This document shows, piece by piece, positions 6,583 through 13,985 of a stretch of DNA of 14,568 nucleotides. Under the pieces are notes generated by a model, which saw only the letters and a program-made list of their open reading frames with translations, made no database searches and was not told the origin of the DNA. Position numbers and translations under genes: made by a program. The stretch spans positions 1-14,568 of the forward strand of contig SMXJ01000094.1 of the NCBI GenBank assembly GCA_004356305.1, in the 5' to 3' direction. How positions within the stretch are numbered: position 1 is the stretch's first letter; each line of letters opens with the position of its first letter. This stretch comes from Bacteroidota bacterium (GTDB lineage Bacteria; Bacteroidota; Bacteroidia; Flavobacteriales; Flavobacteriaceae).

Positions 6583-7149
6583 CTACTCTTTAACCCGTTC
6601 CTGATATTGTCCTTTATCGGTATCGACCCTGATCTTGTCCCCTTCATTGATGAATAACGGAACCTTGATCTTGGCTCCGGTTTCCACGGTTGCAGGTTTG
6701 GTGGCATTCGTAGCGGTATTTCCTTTCACACCGGGTTCGGTAGCGGTTACCTCCAGAACAACACTGGCAGGCATATCTACCGAAAGAGGCATGTTATCTT
6801 CTGAATTGATCACCAACGTAACTACCTCACCTTCTTTCAGCAGATCCGTACGGTCCAAAGTGCTTTTTTCTAATTGGATCTGTGTATAATCATCGGTATT
6901 CATAAAGTGAAAAGTATCTCCTTCATTGTATAAATACTGAAACTTATGTGTTTCCACACGTACATCGTCTATTTTATGTCCTGCTGAAAAGGTATTATCG
7001 ATCACTTTTCCCGTTGTTACACTCTTTAGTTTTGTTCTCACAAAAGCAGGTCCTTTTCCCGGTTTAACATGTAAAAATTCTATGATCTTATAAATATCAT
7101 GATTGTATTTAATACAGAGTCCTTTTCTAATATCTGATGTATTTGCCAT
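6583..7149 (-). CDS. efp: Translation elongation factor P
   Basis: EF-P binds between the ribosomal P and E sites and relieves stalling at polyproline stretches. The protein has 188 residues, the usual length. It shows the three-domain layout: an N-terminal KOW-like domain (about 1-62) with the tip loop HVKPGKGPAF, a middle OB domain (about 65-125, including EGDTFHFMNTDDYTQIQL), and a C-terminal OB domain (about 130-186) with the signature KVPLFINEGDKIRVDTDKGQYQERV. The tip lysine that is modified in many bacteria aligns with K32. A modification enzyme is not encoded here. The gene starts 16 bases after lpxA and is followed by a strong terminator, so it is the last gene of the lipid A operon. 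The unusual pairing of a translation factor with lipid A genes may serve growth-rate coordination; that is inference. Confidence 0.95.
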   Translation of the reverse strand: MANTSDIRKGLCIKYNHDIYKIIEFLHVKPGKGPAFVRTKLKSVTTGKVIDNTFSAGHKIDDVRVETHKFQYLYNEGDTFHFMNTDDYTQIQLEKSTLDRTDLLKEGEVVTLVINSEDNMPLSVDMPASVVLEVTATEPGVKGNTATNATKPATVETGAKIKVPLFINEGDKIRVDTDKGQYQERVKE

Positions 7150-7165
7150 TCGTTAGTTTGATTTT

Positions 7166-7948
7166 TTAATTCTGAAAATAGCCTTTCATGATTCCGCGCT
7201 TGGAATTTTTGATGAATTGGAGGATCTCATCCCGTTCCGAGGTAGCCTCCATTTCGGCTTCAATAATTTGCACCGCCTGCGTATTATTATAATTCTTTTG
7301 ATATAAGATCCTATATACATTTTGAATCTCCTGTATTCTATTGGCTTCGAAACCTCTTCGGCGTAAACCAATAGAATTTATTCCAACATAAGATAGGGGT
7401 TCACGAGCTGCTTTTACAAAGGGAGGGACGTCTTTCCGAACCATTGAACCCCCTGTGACAAAGGCATGGTTCCCGATCATACAAAACTGATTTACGGCTG
7501 TCATACCGGCCAGGATCACATAATCACCCACGGTGATATGACCTGCCAGGGTGCTGTTATTTGAAAAAATACAGTTATCGCCCACCGTGCAATCGTGCGC
7601 AATATGGCAATAGGCCATCAATAAACAGTTATCGCCAATTACCGTTTTCCTACGGTCCACCGTACCGCGATTCACGGTTACGTATTCACGAATGGTCGTA
7701 TTGTCTCCTATTTCAGCTGTAGTTTCTTCGTCCCGAAATTTCAAATCCTGTGGAATCGCAGATATTACGGCTCCCGGGAATATATTGCAGTTCTTCCCTA
7801 TGCGGGCCCCTTCCATAATGGTCACATTCGAACCTATCCATGTCCCCTCTCCGATCAAAACATTATTATGTATCGTTGTAAAAGGTTCGATCACCACATT
7901 TTTGGCAATTTTTGCATCGGGGTGTACGTAGGCTAACGGCTGATTCAT
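7166..7948 (-). CDS. lpxA: Acyl-ACP:UDP-N-acetylglucosamine O-acyltransferase
   Basis: LpxA transfers a 3-hydroxyacyl chain from ACP to the 3-OH of UDP-GlcNAc, the first step of lipid A synthesis in the cytoplasm. The 260-residue protein is a left-handed beta-helix of hexapeptide repeats (about 1-185) plus a helical C-terminal domain (about 190-260, with GLRRRGF). Visible motifs are PQDLKF (66-71), the catalytic histidine H118 in HIAHDCTVG, H115, and H137 in TLAGH. The position matching E. coli H160 is asparagine here (N153, in AVNQFC against AVHQFC). The position matching E. coli G173, which sets acyl chain length, aligns to glycine (G166). That is compatible with a long chain, as expected for Bacteroidota lipid A. 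The ATG abuts the lpxC/fabZ TAG directly (TAGATG), so the two should be translationally coupled. Confidence 0.95.
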   Translation of the reverse strand: MNQPLAYVHPDAKIAKNVVIEPFTTIHNNVLIGEGTWIGSNVTIMEGARIGKNCNIFPGAVISAIPQDLKFRDEETTAEIGDNTTIREYVTVNRGTVDRRKTVIGDNCLLMAYCHIAHDCTVGDNCIFSNNSTLAGHITVGDYVILAGMTAVNQFCMIGNHAFVTGGSMVRKDVPPFVKAAREPLSYVGINSIGLRRRGFEANRIQEIQNVYRILYQKNYNNTQAVQIIEAEMEATSERDEILQFIKNSKRGIMKGYFQN

Positions 7949-9361
7949 CTAGTCTTCTTTTATTTTTACAATTTGTGCCATTAGTTCTGCTTCAGCTACT
8001 AATTTATCGTTGGCATAGGCAGCACCTTTCATGAGAACAATTCCTCTTCTAATTGGGGTGACCAATTCTAATTGAAATACCAAGGTGTCACCGGGATTCA
8101 CCTGCCGTTTGAATTTTACATTATTTATTTTCATAAAGAAGGTTAAATAATTTTCCGGATCCGGAACGGTACTCAAAGCTAATATACCACCGGTTTGAGC
8201 CATGGCTTCAACAATAAGGACTCCAGGCATTACGGGTGTTCCAGGGAAATGTCCCACAAAAAATGGTTCATTCATGGTCACATTCTTCAGTCCTATTACA
8301 TGCCTGTCTGAAAGCTCTAAAATTTTATCCACGAACAAAAATGGAGGGCGGTGTGGTAACATTTCCATGATTTGATTCACATCCTTTACAGGTTCTTTTG
8401 TGATATCAAACTTTGGGATTTTATTTCTTTTTTCGATCTGAATGATTTTAGCAAGCTTTTTAGCGAAATTCGTGTTTACAGAATGACCCGGCTTGCTGGC
8501 AATTACTTTTCCGCGTATGCGTGTACCTATCAACGCCAAATCCCCAATTATATCTAACAACTTATGACGTGCAGCCTCATTGGGATGATGCAAGGTAAGG
8601 TTGTCCAGTATTCCATTGGGTTTTACCGAAATTTTATCTTTCTTAAACGCAATACGAAGTCGCTCCATCGCCTCTTTCGTAGGTTCTCTATCTACGTAAA
8701 CAATAGCATTATTGAGGTCGCCTCCTTTTATGAGTCCGTTTTCTAAAAGCATCTCTATTTCATGTAAAAAGCTGAAGGTCCTCGAATTGGATATTTCGGT
8801 TTTAAAATCAGAAAGGTGCTTTAAGGTAGCGTTTTGAGTCCCTAATACCTTGGTGCCAAAATCCACCATCGCGGTAACCTGGTATTCATCTGCCGGAATA
8901 ACTGTGATCTCGCTGCCTGATTTCTCATCTGTGAATGAAATGACCTCGGTCACGACATATTCATTACGCTGAGCCTCTTGCTCGATGATGCCCGCTTTTT
9001 CAATAGCCTCCACGAAAAATTTGGAAGACCCGTCCATAATAGGAGGTTCAGAAGCATCGATCTCTATCGAACAGTTATCCACTTCCATCCCTACCAAAGC
9101 CGCCAGAACATGTTCTGAAGTTTGGATCTTCACCCCCATTTTTTCAAGATTCGTACCCCGTTGGGTATTCACAATATAATTGGTATGAGCTTCAATAACC
9201 GGATTTCCTTCCAGATCGACCCTGGTAAAAGTATATCCATAGTCCACCGGAGCAGGTTTAAAAGTTAGGGTTACTTCTTCACCCGTATGAAGTCCTACTC
9301 CTGTGAGCGATACTTCTTTTTTTAATGTACGTTGTTTTGCTGTACAGCTATTTATTGCCAT
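7949..9361 (-). CDS. lpxC/fabZ: Bifunctional UDP-3-O-acyl-GlcNAc deacetylase / 3-hydroxyacyl-ACP dehydratase (LpxC-FabZ fusion)
   Basis: A 470-residue fusion, a recognised Bacteroidota arrangement. Residues about 1-310 form LpxC, the zinc amidohydrolase that commits UDP-GlcNAc to lipid A. Its zinc ligands are H84 (in TSEHVLAAL), H266 and D270 (in ARHKLLDIIGDLAL), E83 is the likely general base, and H293 lies in KPGHSVN. Residues about 325-470 form FabZ, a hot-dog-fold dehydratase acting on 3-hydroxyacyl-ACP. It has LPHRPPFLFVDKI, the catalytic H371 in GHFPGTPVMPG and E385 in VEAMAQ. Both active sites look intact. The two enzymes compete for the 3-hydroxyacyl-ACP pool shared by lipid A and phospholipid synthesis, so the fusion links them at fixed ratio. 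The start overlaps the end of lpxD by 14 bases and the stop abuts lpxA, so translation is probably coupled through all three genes. Confidence 0.97.
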   Translation of the reverse strand: MAINSCTAKQRTLKKEVSLTGVGLHTGEEVTLTFKPAPVDYGYTFTRVDLEGNPVIEAHTNYIVNTQRGTNLEKMGVKIQTSEHVLAALVGMEVDNCSIEIDASEPPIMDGSSKFFVEAIEKAGIIEQEAQRNEYVVTEVISFTDEKSGSEITVIPADEYQVTAMVDFGTKVLGTQNATLKHLSDFKTEISNSRTFSFLHEIEMLLENGLIKGGDLNNAIVYVDREPTKEAMERLRIAFKKDKISVKPNGILDNLTLHHPNEAARHKLLDIIGDLALIGTRIRGKVIASKPGHSVNTNFAKKLAKIIQIEKRNKIPKFDITKEPVKDVNQIMEMLPHRPPFLFVDKILELSDRHVIGLKNVTMNEPFFVGHFPGTPVMPGVLIVEAMAQTGGILALSTVPDPENYLTFFMKINNVKFKRQVNPGDTLVFQLELVTPIRRGIVLMKGAAYANDKLVAEAELMAQIVKIKED

Positions 9362-10373
9362 TATCTTTTTCTAATTTGTCCAAACGCTTCACGATCTTCG
9401 GAAGGTTCTTGAAGTGAACGTAACTCTTATTATAATCTCCATAATTTAAAGCAGGAGAACCTTGTATCGCCACATCGTCCTTAACATTGCTGCCAATACC
9501 GCTTTGGGCCTGGACACGAACATTGTTTCCAATAGTGATATGCCCTGCTATGCCAACTTGCCCACCTATCAAACAATTTTCACCGATCTTGGTGGAACCT
9601 GCAATTCCACTCTGTGCAGCTATGGCAGTGTTTTTTCCGATCTCGACATTGTGTGCTATTTGAATTTGGTTATCCAGTTTCACGCCACTTCTAATGAGCG
9701 TAGATCCCAAAGTCGCCCGGTCAATAGTGGTTCCGGCTCCCACGTCCACATTGTCTTCGATAATCACATTTCCGGTTTGGGGAACTTTTTGGAATTCACC
9801 ATTTTCATTGGTCGCAAAACCAAACCCATCGGCTCCTATAATAGCTCCACTATGAATCACGCAATCGTTTCCGATTATCGTTTCAGAATAGATCTTACAA
9901 CCCGCGTATATAACAACGCTATCTCCAATGGTTACGTTATCACCTAAATAAACATTGGGGTAGATCTTTGCGTTGGTCCCTATGGATACATTTTCACCCA
10001 GGTAACAAAAGGCTCCCAAATAAATGTTTTCTCCATATGTAGCACTTTCAGCGATAAAAACAGGCTTCTCAATTCCGGTCTTATTCATCTTCACCTGGTT
10101 ATAATATTCCAATAATAGAGTAAACGCTTTACGGGCATCCTCTACTCGAATAAGGGTTGTTTTGATGGGGCTTTCAACTACAAAATCTTTATCTACGATG
10201 GTAATCGATGCATCCGTTGTATAGATATAGGACTTGTATTTAAGATTGGCCAAAAAGGTAAGGCTCCCCCGAGACCCTTCTTCTATTTTTGCGAGTTTGG
10301 AAACTTCAATGGTCTCATTTCCTTCTACTTGTCCGTCAAGAATTCCCGCTATTTGATTGGCTGTAAACTTCAT
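9348..10373 (-). CDS. lpxD: UDP-3-O-(3-hydroxyacyl)glucosamine N-acyltransferase
   Basis: LpxD adds the N-linked 3-hydroxyacyl chain to UDP-3-O-acyl-glucosamine, the step after LpxC. From the ATG at 10373 the protein has 341 residues, the usual length. It has the N-terminal uridine-binding domain (about 1-100, with GSLTFLANLKYKSYI), hexapeptide repeats (about 105-305) and a C-terminal helix (about 315-338). The catalytic histidine is H241 in DNQIQIAHNVEIG, the second conserved histidine is H278 in GIAGHITIG, and GADGFGF (180-186) is intact. All agree with a functional enzyme. The longest frame begins at a TTG at 10394, but that TTG is part of the TATATTTG promoter box, so the ATG 21 bases downstream (MKFTANQIAG) is the real start. 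It leads the operon lpxD, lpxC/fabZ, lpxA, efp. Confidence 0.96.
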   Translation of the reverse strand: MKFTANQIAGILDGQVEGNETIEVSKLAKIEEGSRGSLTFLANLKYKSYIYTTDASITIVDKDFVVESPIKTTLIRVEDARKAFTLLLEYYNQVKMNKTGIEKPVFIAESATYGENIYLGAFCYLGENVSIGTNAKIYPNVYLGDNVTIGDSVVIYAGCKIYSETIIGNDCVIHSGAIIGADGFGFATNENGEFQKVPQTGNVIIEDNVDVGAGTTIDRATLGSTLIRSGVKLDNQIQIAHNVEIGKNTAIAAQSGIAGSTKIGENCLIGGQVGIAGHITIGNNVRVQAQSGIGSNVKDDVAIQGSPALNYGDYNKSYVHFKNLPKIVKRLDKLEKDNGNK

Positions 10374-10391
10374 TATTGATTTTGAATGTTG

Positions 10392-10399
10392 CAAATATA
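10392..10399 (-). promoter_or_regulatory. -7 promoter box (TATATTTG) of the lipid A operon
   Basis: The minus strand reads TATATTTG preceded by a T-run (seven Ts at 10405-10399), 18 bases upstream of the lpxD ATG and just after the HD gene stop. The implied leader is about 11 bases. A weak 5-bp stem (10402-10406 with 10419-10423) ahead of the T-run may act as a poor terminator for the HD gene. No TTG lies at the usual -33 spacing. Confidence 0.6.
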
Positions 10400-10411
10400 A
10401 AAAAAGGAATG

Positions 10412-11638
10412 CTAATGGCTTTTAGGATAACAGAGATAATATTTAATTACCTTTTGAGACAAAGCCTCAATGTTCAATTGGTCACTGGCTTTGGCTACAT
10501 CCACTATTTTTCCATTTTTTTTAATAAGGTTGATGGCGTCATTGTCCATACGGTACGCCTGATTAGAAATAGCTCCCTCGAACACAAAATAAGATGCCTC
10601 TTTTTGTGAAAGGTTGTGTTGTTTTATAACCTGATCTAATTTTTTTTGGACTATTTCTCGGGAAAAAGGACGATTCTTTAATTTGATCTTTAACAAATTT
10701 CTATTTAATAACATACTCGAAAGTTCCCGAAGCACAAAATCTTCCGAAGCACACCAACTCTTCATGGCCGAAATAATATCATGATCATCCAGCTTAGCAA
10801 ATGTATTCAAGACATCTTCATTAAAATCATCCGGGGCAATGGACTGATTCAGAAAAAAAGAAAGGGCATCACTCGCGGGTAACCGCAATCCATTTTGAGT
10901 CAACTCCTTTGCGCGTTTGAGTAATCGCAATAACAACTGTTCTGCCACCAAGCTCGTTTTATGAAGGTAGACCTGCCAATACATCAACCGTCGTGCCACT
11001 ATAAATTTCTCAACCGAATAGATACCTTTCTCCTCGACGACCAGCATGTCGTCTTTCACATTGAGCATGGCGATCAATCGCTGAGAGTTAATGTTGCCTT
11101 CAGGAACACCGGTGTAAAAACTATCCCGGCGCAAATAGTCCAACCGGTCCATATCCAACTGTCCCGATACCAGCTGATGCATAAATTTCCGGTGGTATTC
11201 ATTTTTAAAAATTCGAATGGCAAGACCCAATTGTCCATTAAATTCGCGATTCAGTTTTGACATGAACATCAATGAAATTTGTTCATGGCTTACATTTTCC
11301 ACAATACTGAGTTCCATCGCATGGGAAAACGGTCCGTGGCCTATATCGTGTAATAAAATAGCGATGTAAAGAGCCTCCTCTTCATCTTCTGATATTTCGA
11401 TGTTCTTCACCCGGAGGATTTGTACGGTTCGTTGCATCAAGAACATGGCCCCCAATGCGTGATGGAATCGTGTATGCTGCGCTCCAGGATAAACCAGATA
11501 AGACAGGCCCATTTGTGTTATTCTGCGCAACCGCTGAAAATACGGATGCTCAATTAGCTGAAATATCAAGGTGCTGGGTATCGTAATGAACCCATATATT
11601 GGATCGTTGATAATCTTTAATTCGTTGATGGATTGCAA
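10412..11638 (-). CDS. HD-domain phosphohydrolase (dNTPase/SAMHD1-like family)
   Basis: A 408-residue protein with a complete HD metal site: a histidine in HTRFHHALG (H59), H97-D98 in LLHDIGHGPFSHAME, and D165 in GQLDMDRLDYLRRD. This arrangement is that of the YdhJ/dNTPase-like HD proteins related to SAMHD1, whose characterised members hydrolyse nucleotides; the substrate here is not predictable. The N-terminal DPIYGFITIP (12-21) and YPGAQHTRFHH (50-60) are family signatures. The start is a TTG at 11638: an in-frame TAA lies two codons upstream, and the first in-frame ATG (residue 43) would remove the DPIYGFI region. The gene is divergent from porX across 113 bases. C-terminal residues about 250-408 show no domain I recognise. 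Confidence 0.88.
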   Translation of the reverse strand: MQSINELKIINDPIYGFITIPSTLIFQLIEHPYFQRLRRITQMGLSYLVYPGAQHTRFHHALGAMFLMQRTVQILRVKNIEISEDEEEALYIAILLHDIGHGPFSHAMELSIVENVSHEQISLMFMSKLNREFNGQLGLAIRIFKNEYHRKFMHQLVSGQLDMDRLDYLRRDSFYTGVPEGNINSQRLIAMLNVKDDMLVVEEKGIYSVEKFIVARRLMYWQVYLHKTSLVAEQLLLRLLKRAKELTQNGLRLPASDALSFFLNQSIAPDDFNEDVLNTFAKLDDHDIISAMKSWCASEDFVLRELSSMLLNRNLLKIKLKNRPFSREIVQKKLDQVIKQHNLSQKEASYFVFEGAISNQAYRMDNDAINLIKKNGKIVDVAKASDQLNIEALSQKVIKYYLCYPKSH

Positions 11639-11690
11639 ACTTTAACGTTTAATTAATAGTATGAGGTTGAGTTTTGAGATACTACGGAGG

Positions 11691-11698
11691 TATTTTTG
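11691..11698 (+). promoter_or_regulatory. porX promoter: TATTTTTG -7 box with TTG -33 element
   Basis: TATTTTTG matches TAnnTTTG, and a TTG at 11667-11669 lies 21 bases upstream, within the spacing known for Flavobacterium promoters. This is the only promoter in the window where I can place both elements. The -7 box ends 53 bases before the ATG, implying a leader of about 45-50 bases. Confidence 0.55.
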
Positions 11699-11738
11699 GT
11701 GTTATAATAACGTTCGCAGTTCAATTTTAATTTTAAAA

Positions 11739-11746
11739 CAAATATA
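11739..11746 (-). promoter_or_regulatory. Candidate -7 box (TATATTTG) for the HD gene, inside the porX leader
   Basis: The minus strand reads TATATTTG within the porX leader, about 100 bases upstream of the HD gene start. If used, its transcript would cross the porX promoter in antisense. It may be a chance match in AT-rich sequence. Confidence 0.3.
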
Positions 11747-11751
11747 CATAT

Positions 11752-13302
11752 ATGAGCGAGATAAAAGTACTATGGGTAGATGATGAAATCGACTTGTTAA
11801 AACCTCACATTATTTTCCTGGAAAGCCGAAATTATTCAGTTACGACGGCGCAAAGTGGCATGGAAGCGCTTCAGGAAATAGAAAAAAACAGTTTTGATAT
11901 TGTATTTCTGGATGAGAATATGCCCGGACTTACAGGTCTGGAAACGCTGGCTGAGATAAAAGAACATCAGGCCAATCTTCCTGTGGTGATGATAACCAAA
12001 AGTGAGGAAGAATATATCATGGAAGAAGCCATTGGTTCAAAAATTGCGGATTATCTCATCAAGCCTGTCAACCCTAATCAAATATTACTGAGTTTAAAAA
12101 AGAATCTGGATCATGCTCGGTTGGTTTCAGAGAAAACAACTTCGAACTACCAACAGGAATTCAGAAAGATCGCAATGGACATATCGATGATCAATTCGCA
12201 CGAGGAATGGGCCGAGTTGTATCAAAAATTGGTGTACTGGGAATTGGAGTTGGAAGATATCGAGGACTCGGGGATGTTTGAAATTTTAGAATCTCAAAAA
12301 ACCGAGGCCAATATTCAGTTTTGTAAATTCATCGAAAAGAACTATCCATCCTGGTTCAAGAATACAGACGATGCCCCAACGATGTCGCATACCTTATTCC
12401 GTGATAAGATAATGCCTCAATTAAAGGACGACCAACCCACCCTTTTGGTCGTGGTGGATAATTTGCGCCTCGATCAATGGAGAGCCTTTGCGCCATATTT
12501 GAATGGGATCTATAAGAATACAAAAGAGGATCTGTTTTACAGCATCCTTCCCACCGCAACTCAGTATGCCCGAAATTCGATTTTCTCCGGCTTGATGCCA
12601 AGTGAAATGCAAAAATTACATCCCGACTATTGGTTGAATGATACTGATGAAGGTGGAAAAAATATGTACGAGAAGGAATTTTTATCGGCTCAGCTGAACC
12701 GGTTGGGATTAAATTTGAACTGGAGTTATCATAAAATTTCCAGCTTAAAACAAGGAAGAAGATTGTCTGAAAACTTCAAAAGTCATAAAAACGACGATTT
12801 AACTGTAATCGTATACAATTTTGTTGATATGCTTTCTCATTCAAAAACCGAAATGCAAGTGATCAAAGAGTTGGCCTCCAATGACAAATCCTATCGATCA
12901 CTAACGGAGAGTTGGTTTAAAAACTCCACTTTGATGGAGATAATTCAACAGGCAGGGCAGCTTGGGTTTCAATTGATCATAACTACGGACCACGGAACCA
13001 TAAATGTAAAGAACCCGTCTAAGGTGATAGGTGACAAGAATACGAGTCTAAATTTGCGTTACAAAACAGGGAAAAGTCTAACGTATGGAGCCAAGGACGT
13101 TTTGGCTGTTAAAGATCCCGGTAGTATTCACTTACCCACAATCAACATGAGTAGCTCATACATCTTTGCGAAAGGGGATTTATTCTTCGCCTATCCGAAT
13201 AATTACAATCATTATGTAAATTATTACAGAAATACTTATCAGCACGGGGGAGTTTCACTGGAAGAAATGATCATTCCATTCGCAGTATTGACTCCAAAAT
13301 AG
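11752..13302 (+). CDS. porX: PorX: response regulator with PglZ phosphatase-fold output domain
   Basis: PorX is the response regulator tied to type IX secretion in Bacteroidota. It is paired with the PorY kinase and is reported to act with an ECF sigma factor and the PorL motor. The 516-residue protein has a receiver domain (1-about 120) with the acidic pair D10-D11, phospho-acceptor D54 in VFLDENMPG, T82 and K104. A helical linker follows (about 125-210), then an alkaline-phosphatase-superfamily PglZ domain (about 215-516). Probable metal and catalytic residues are D236 (VVVDNLRLD), T268/T270 (LPTATQYARNS), D359 and H363 (NFVDMLSH), D413-H414 (TTDHG) and H498 (QHGGVSLEEM), so the enzyme site looks intact. 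P. gingivalis PorX is reported to hydrolyse oligonucleotides. The start is an ATG after an A-rich leader. No histidine kinase is nearby. Confidence 0.95.
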   Translation: MSEIKVLWVDDEIDLLKPHIIFLESRNYSVTTAQSGMEALQEIEKNSFDIVFLDENMPGLTGLETLAEIKEHQANLPVVMITKSEEEYIMEEAIGSKIADYLIKPVNPNQILLSLKKNLDHARLVSEKTTSNYQQEFRKIAMDISMINSHEEWAELYQKLVYWELELEDIEDSGMFEILESQKTEANIQFCKFIEKNYPSWFKNTDDAPTMSHTLFRDKIMPQLKDDQPTLLVVVDNLRLDQWRAFAPYLNGIYKNTKEDLFYSILPTATQYARNSIFSGLMPSEMQKLHPDYWLNDTDEGGKNMYEKEFLSAQLNRLGLNLNWSYHKISSLKQGRRLSENFKSHKNDDLTVIVYNFVDMLSHSKTEMQVIKELASNDKSYRSLTESWFKNSTLMEIIQQAGQLGFQLIITTDHGTINVKNPSKVIGDKNTSLNLRYKTGKSLTYGAKDVLAVKDPGSIHLPTINMSSSYIFAKGDLFFAYPNNYNHYVNYYRNTYQHGGVSLEEMIIPFAVLTPK

Positions 13303-13372
13303 AAATAATGTAGGAATTTACTGATTTTATTCCATTTTATCGATGTTTTAAGCAAATAGTCCGAAATATTTA

Positions 13373-13380
13373 TATATTTG
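13373..13380 (+). promoter_or_regulatory. -7 promoter box (TATATTTG) of tsaE
   Basis: TATATTTG lies in the 93-base gap after porX, 15 bases upstream of the tsaE ATG at 13396. Its final TTG is the first codon of the longest open frame, which shows that the upstream start is an artefact if the promoter is used. No -33 TTG at standard spacing. Confidence 0.55.
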
Positions 13381-13395
13381 TCTCAGCCCACGATC

Positions 13396-13809
13396 ATGGA
13401 ACAAACATACACCATTAAAGATCTGCCTAATATCGCAGGCATGGTACTCACAAATGCTTCCACCAAAACCCTGTTATTCTATGGGGACATGGGAGTAGGT
13501 AAGACAACTTTGATCAAGGAGCTGGCTAAGAAACTTGGTGTTCAGGATACGCTGAGCAGTCCGACCTATTCGATTGTGAACGAATATTTGCTGGATAGTG
13601 ATAAACTGTATCACTTCGATTTTTACAGAATTAAAAATGAGGAAGAGGCGATGGATTTAGGAATTGAAGAATATTTTGAAACCAATCACTGGAAACTCAT
13701 TGAATGGCCGGAGAAAATTTCGAATTTATTACCGGAAGAAAATACTAAAATAAAATTAACTATAAACCTAAACGGAAGTCGAACTATAAACGTAACGCCA
13801 GTGAAATAG
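13396..13809 (+). CDS. tsaE: tRNA threonylcarbamoyladenosine biosynthesis ATPase TsaE
   Basis: TsaE is the small P-loop ATPase that works with TsaD and TsaB to make the t6A37 modification of ANN-decoding tRNAs. From the ATG at 13396 it has 137 residues, the expected length. Visible motifs are the Walker A GDMGVGKTT (30-38, with K36 and T37), the SSPTYSIVNEY switch region (54-64), HFDFYRI (73-79) with the conserved aspartate D75, and IEWPEKI (102-108) near the end. The frame extends upstream to a TTG at 13378, but that TTG belongs to the promoter box, so I use the ATG. It follows porX on the same strand with a 93-base gap and probably has its own promoter. Partners tsaB and tsaD are not in the window. 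Confidence 0.95.
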   Translation: MEQTYTIKDLPNIAGMVLTNASTKTLLFYGDMGVGKTTLIKELAKKLGVQDTLSSPTYSIVNEYLLDSDKLYHFDFYRIKNEEEAMDLGIEEYFETNHWKLIEWPEKISNLLPEENTKIKLTINLNGSRTINVTPVK

Positions 13810-13985
13810 AATGTAACGAAACATAAAATTACCGTAATTTTTAATTGTTTGCCCCAAATCGTAATTTTTAAAAGACGATATATTTTATAAAAAGGGTAAA
13901 CCTTACAAAATACGACTAACTTAGTTGAAATACTTGTTTATTTTTGGGGTAAAATTGTAATATAAACCTCACAAAAGCAAGTATT
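13810..13985. other. AT-rich intergenic region between tsaE and the small lipoprotein gene
   Basis: 176 bases without a protein gene. It contains an AT-only inverted repeat (13825-13831 with 13835-13841, loop CCG) that could be a weak terminator for tsaE. It also holds a 12-base direct repeat, CGTAATTTTTAA, at 13833-13844 and 13860-13871, and a promoter box at 13939-13946. I see no tRNA or structured-RNA signature. Confidence 0.4.
13939..13946 (+). promoter_or_regulatory. Candidate -7 box (TATTTTTG) for the lipoprotein/membrane-protein pair
   Basis: TATTTTTG matches TAnnTTTG and ends 39 bases before the ATG at 13986. The nearest upstream TTG (13925-13927) is only 11 bases away, too close for a standard -33 element. 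Confidence 0.45.

Noticed and set aside
9462..9947. 161-codon plus-strand open frame opposite lpxD
   Set aside because: It lies wholly inside the hexapeptide-repeat part of lpxD. Its translation shows no domain, and the repetitive I-G-x-x codon pattern on the coding strand keeps the opposite frame free of stops.
10961..11260. 99-codon plus-strand open frame opposite the HD gene
   Set aside because: It is fully antisense to a gene with an intact HD active site, has no leader or promoter, and shows no recognisable motif.
12356..12612. Minus-strand open frames inside porX
   Set aside because: They overlap the PglZ domain coding region in other frames and show no features of real proteins.
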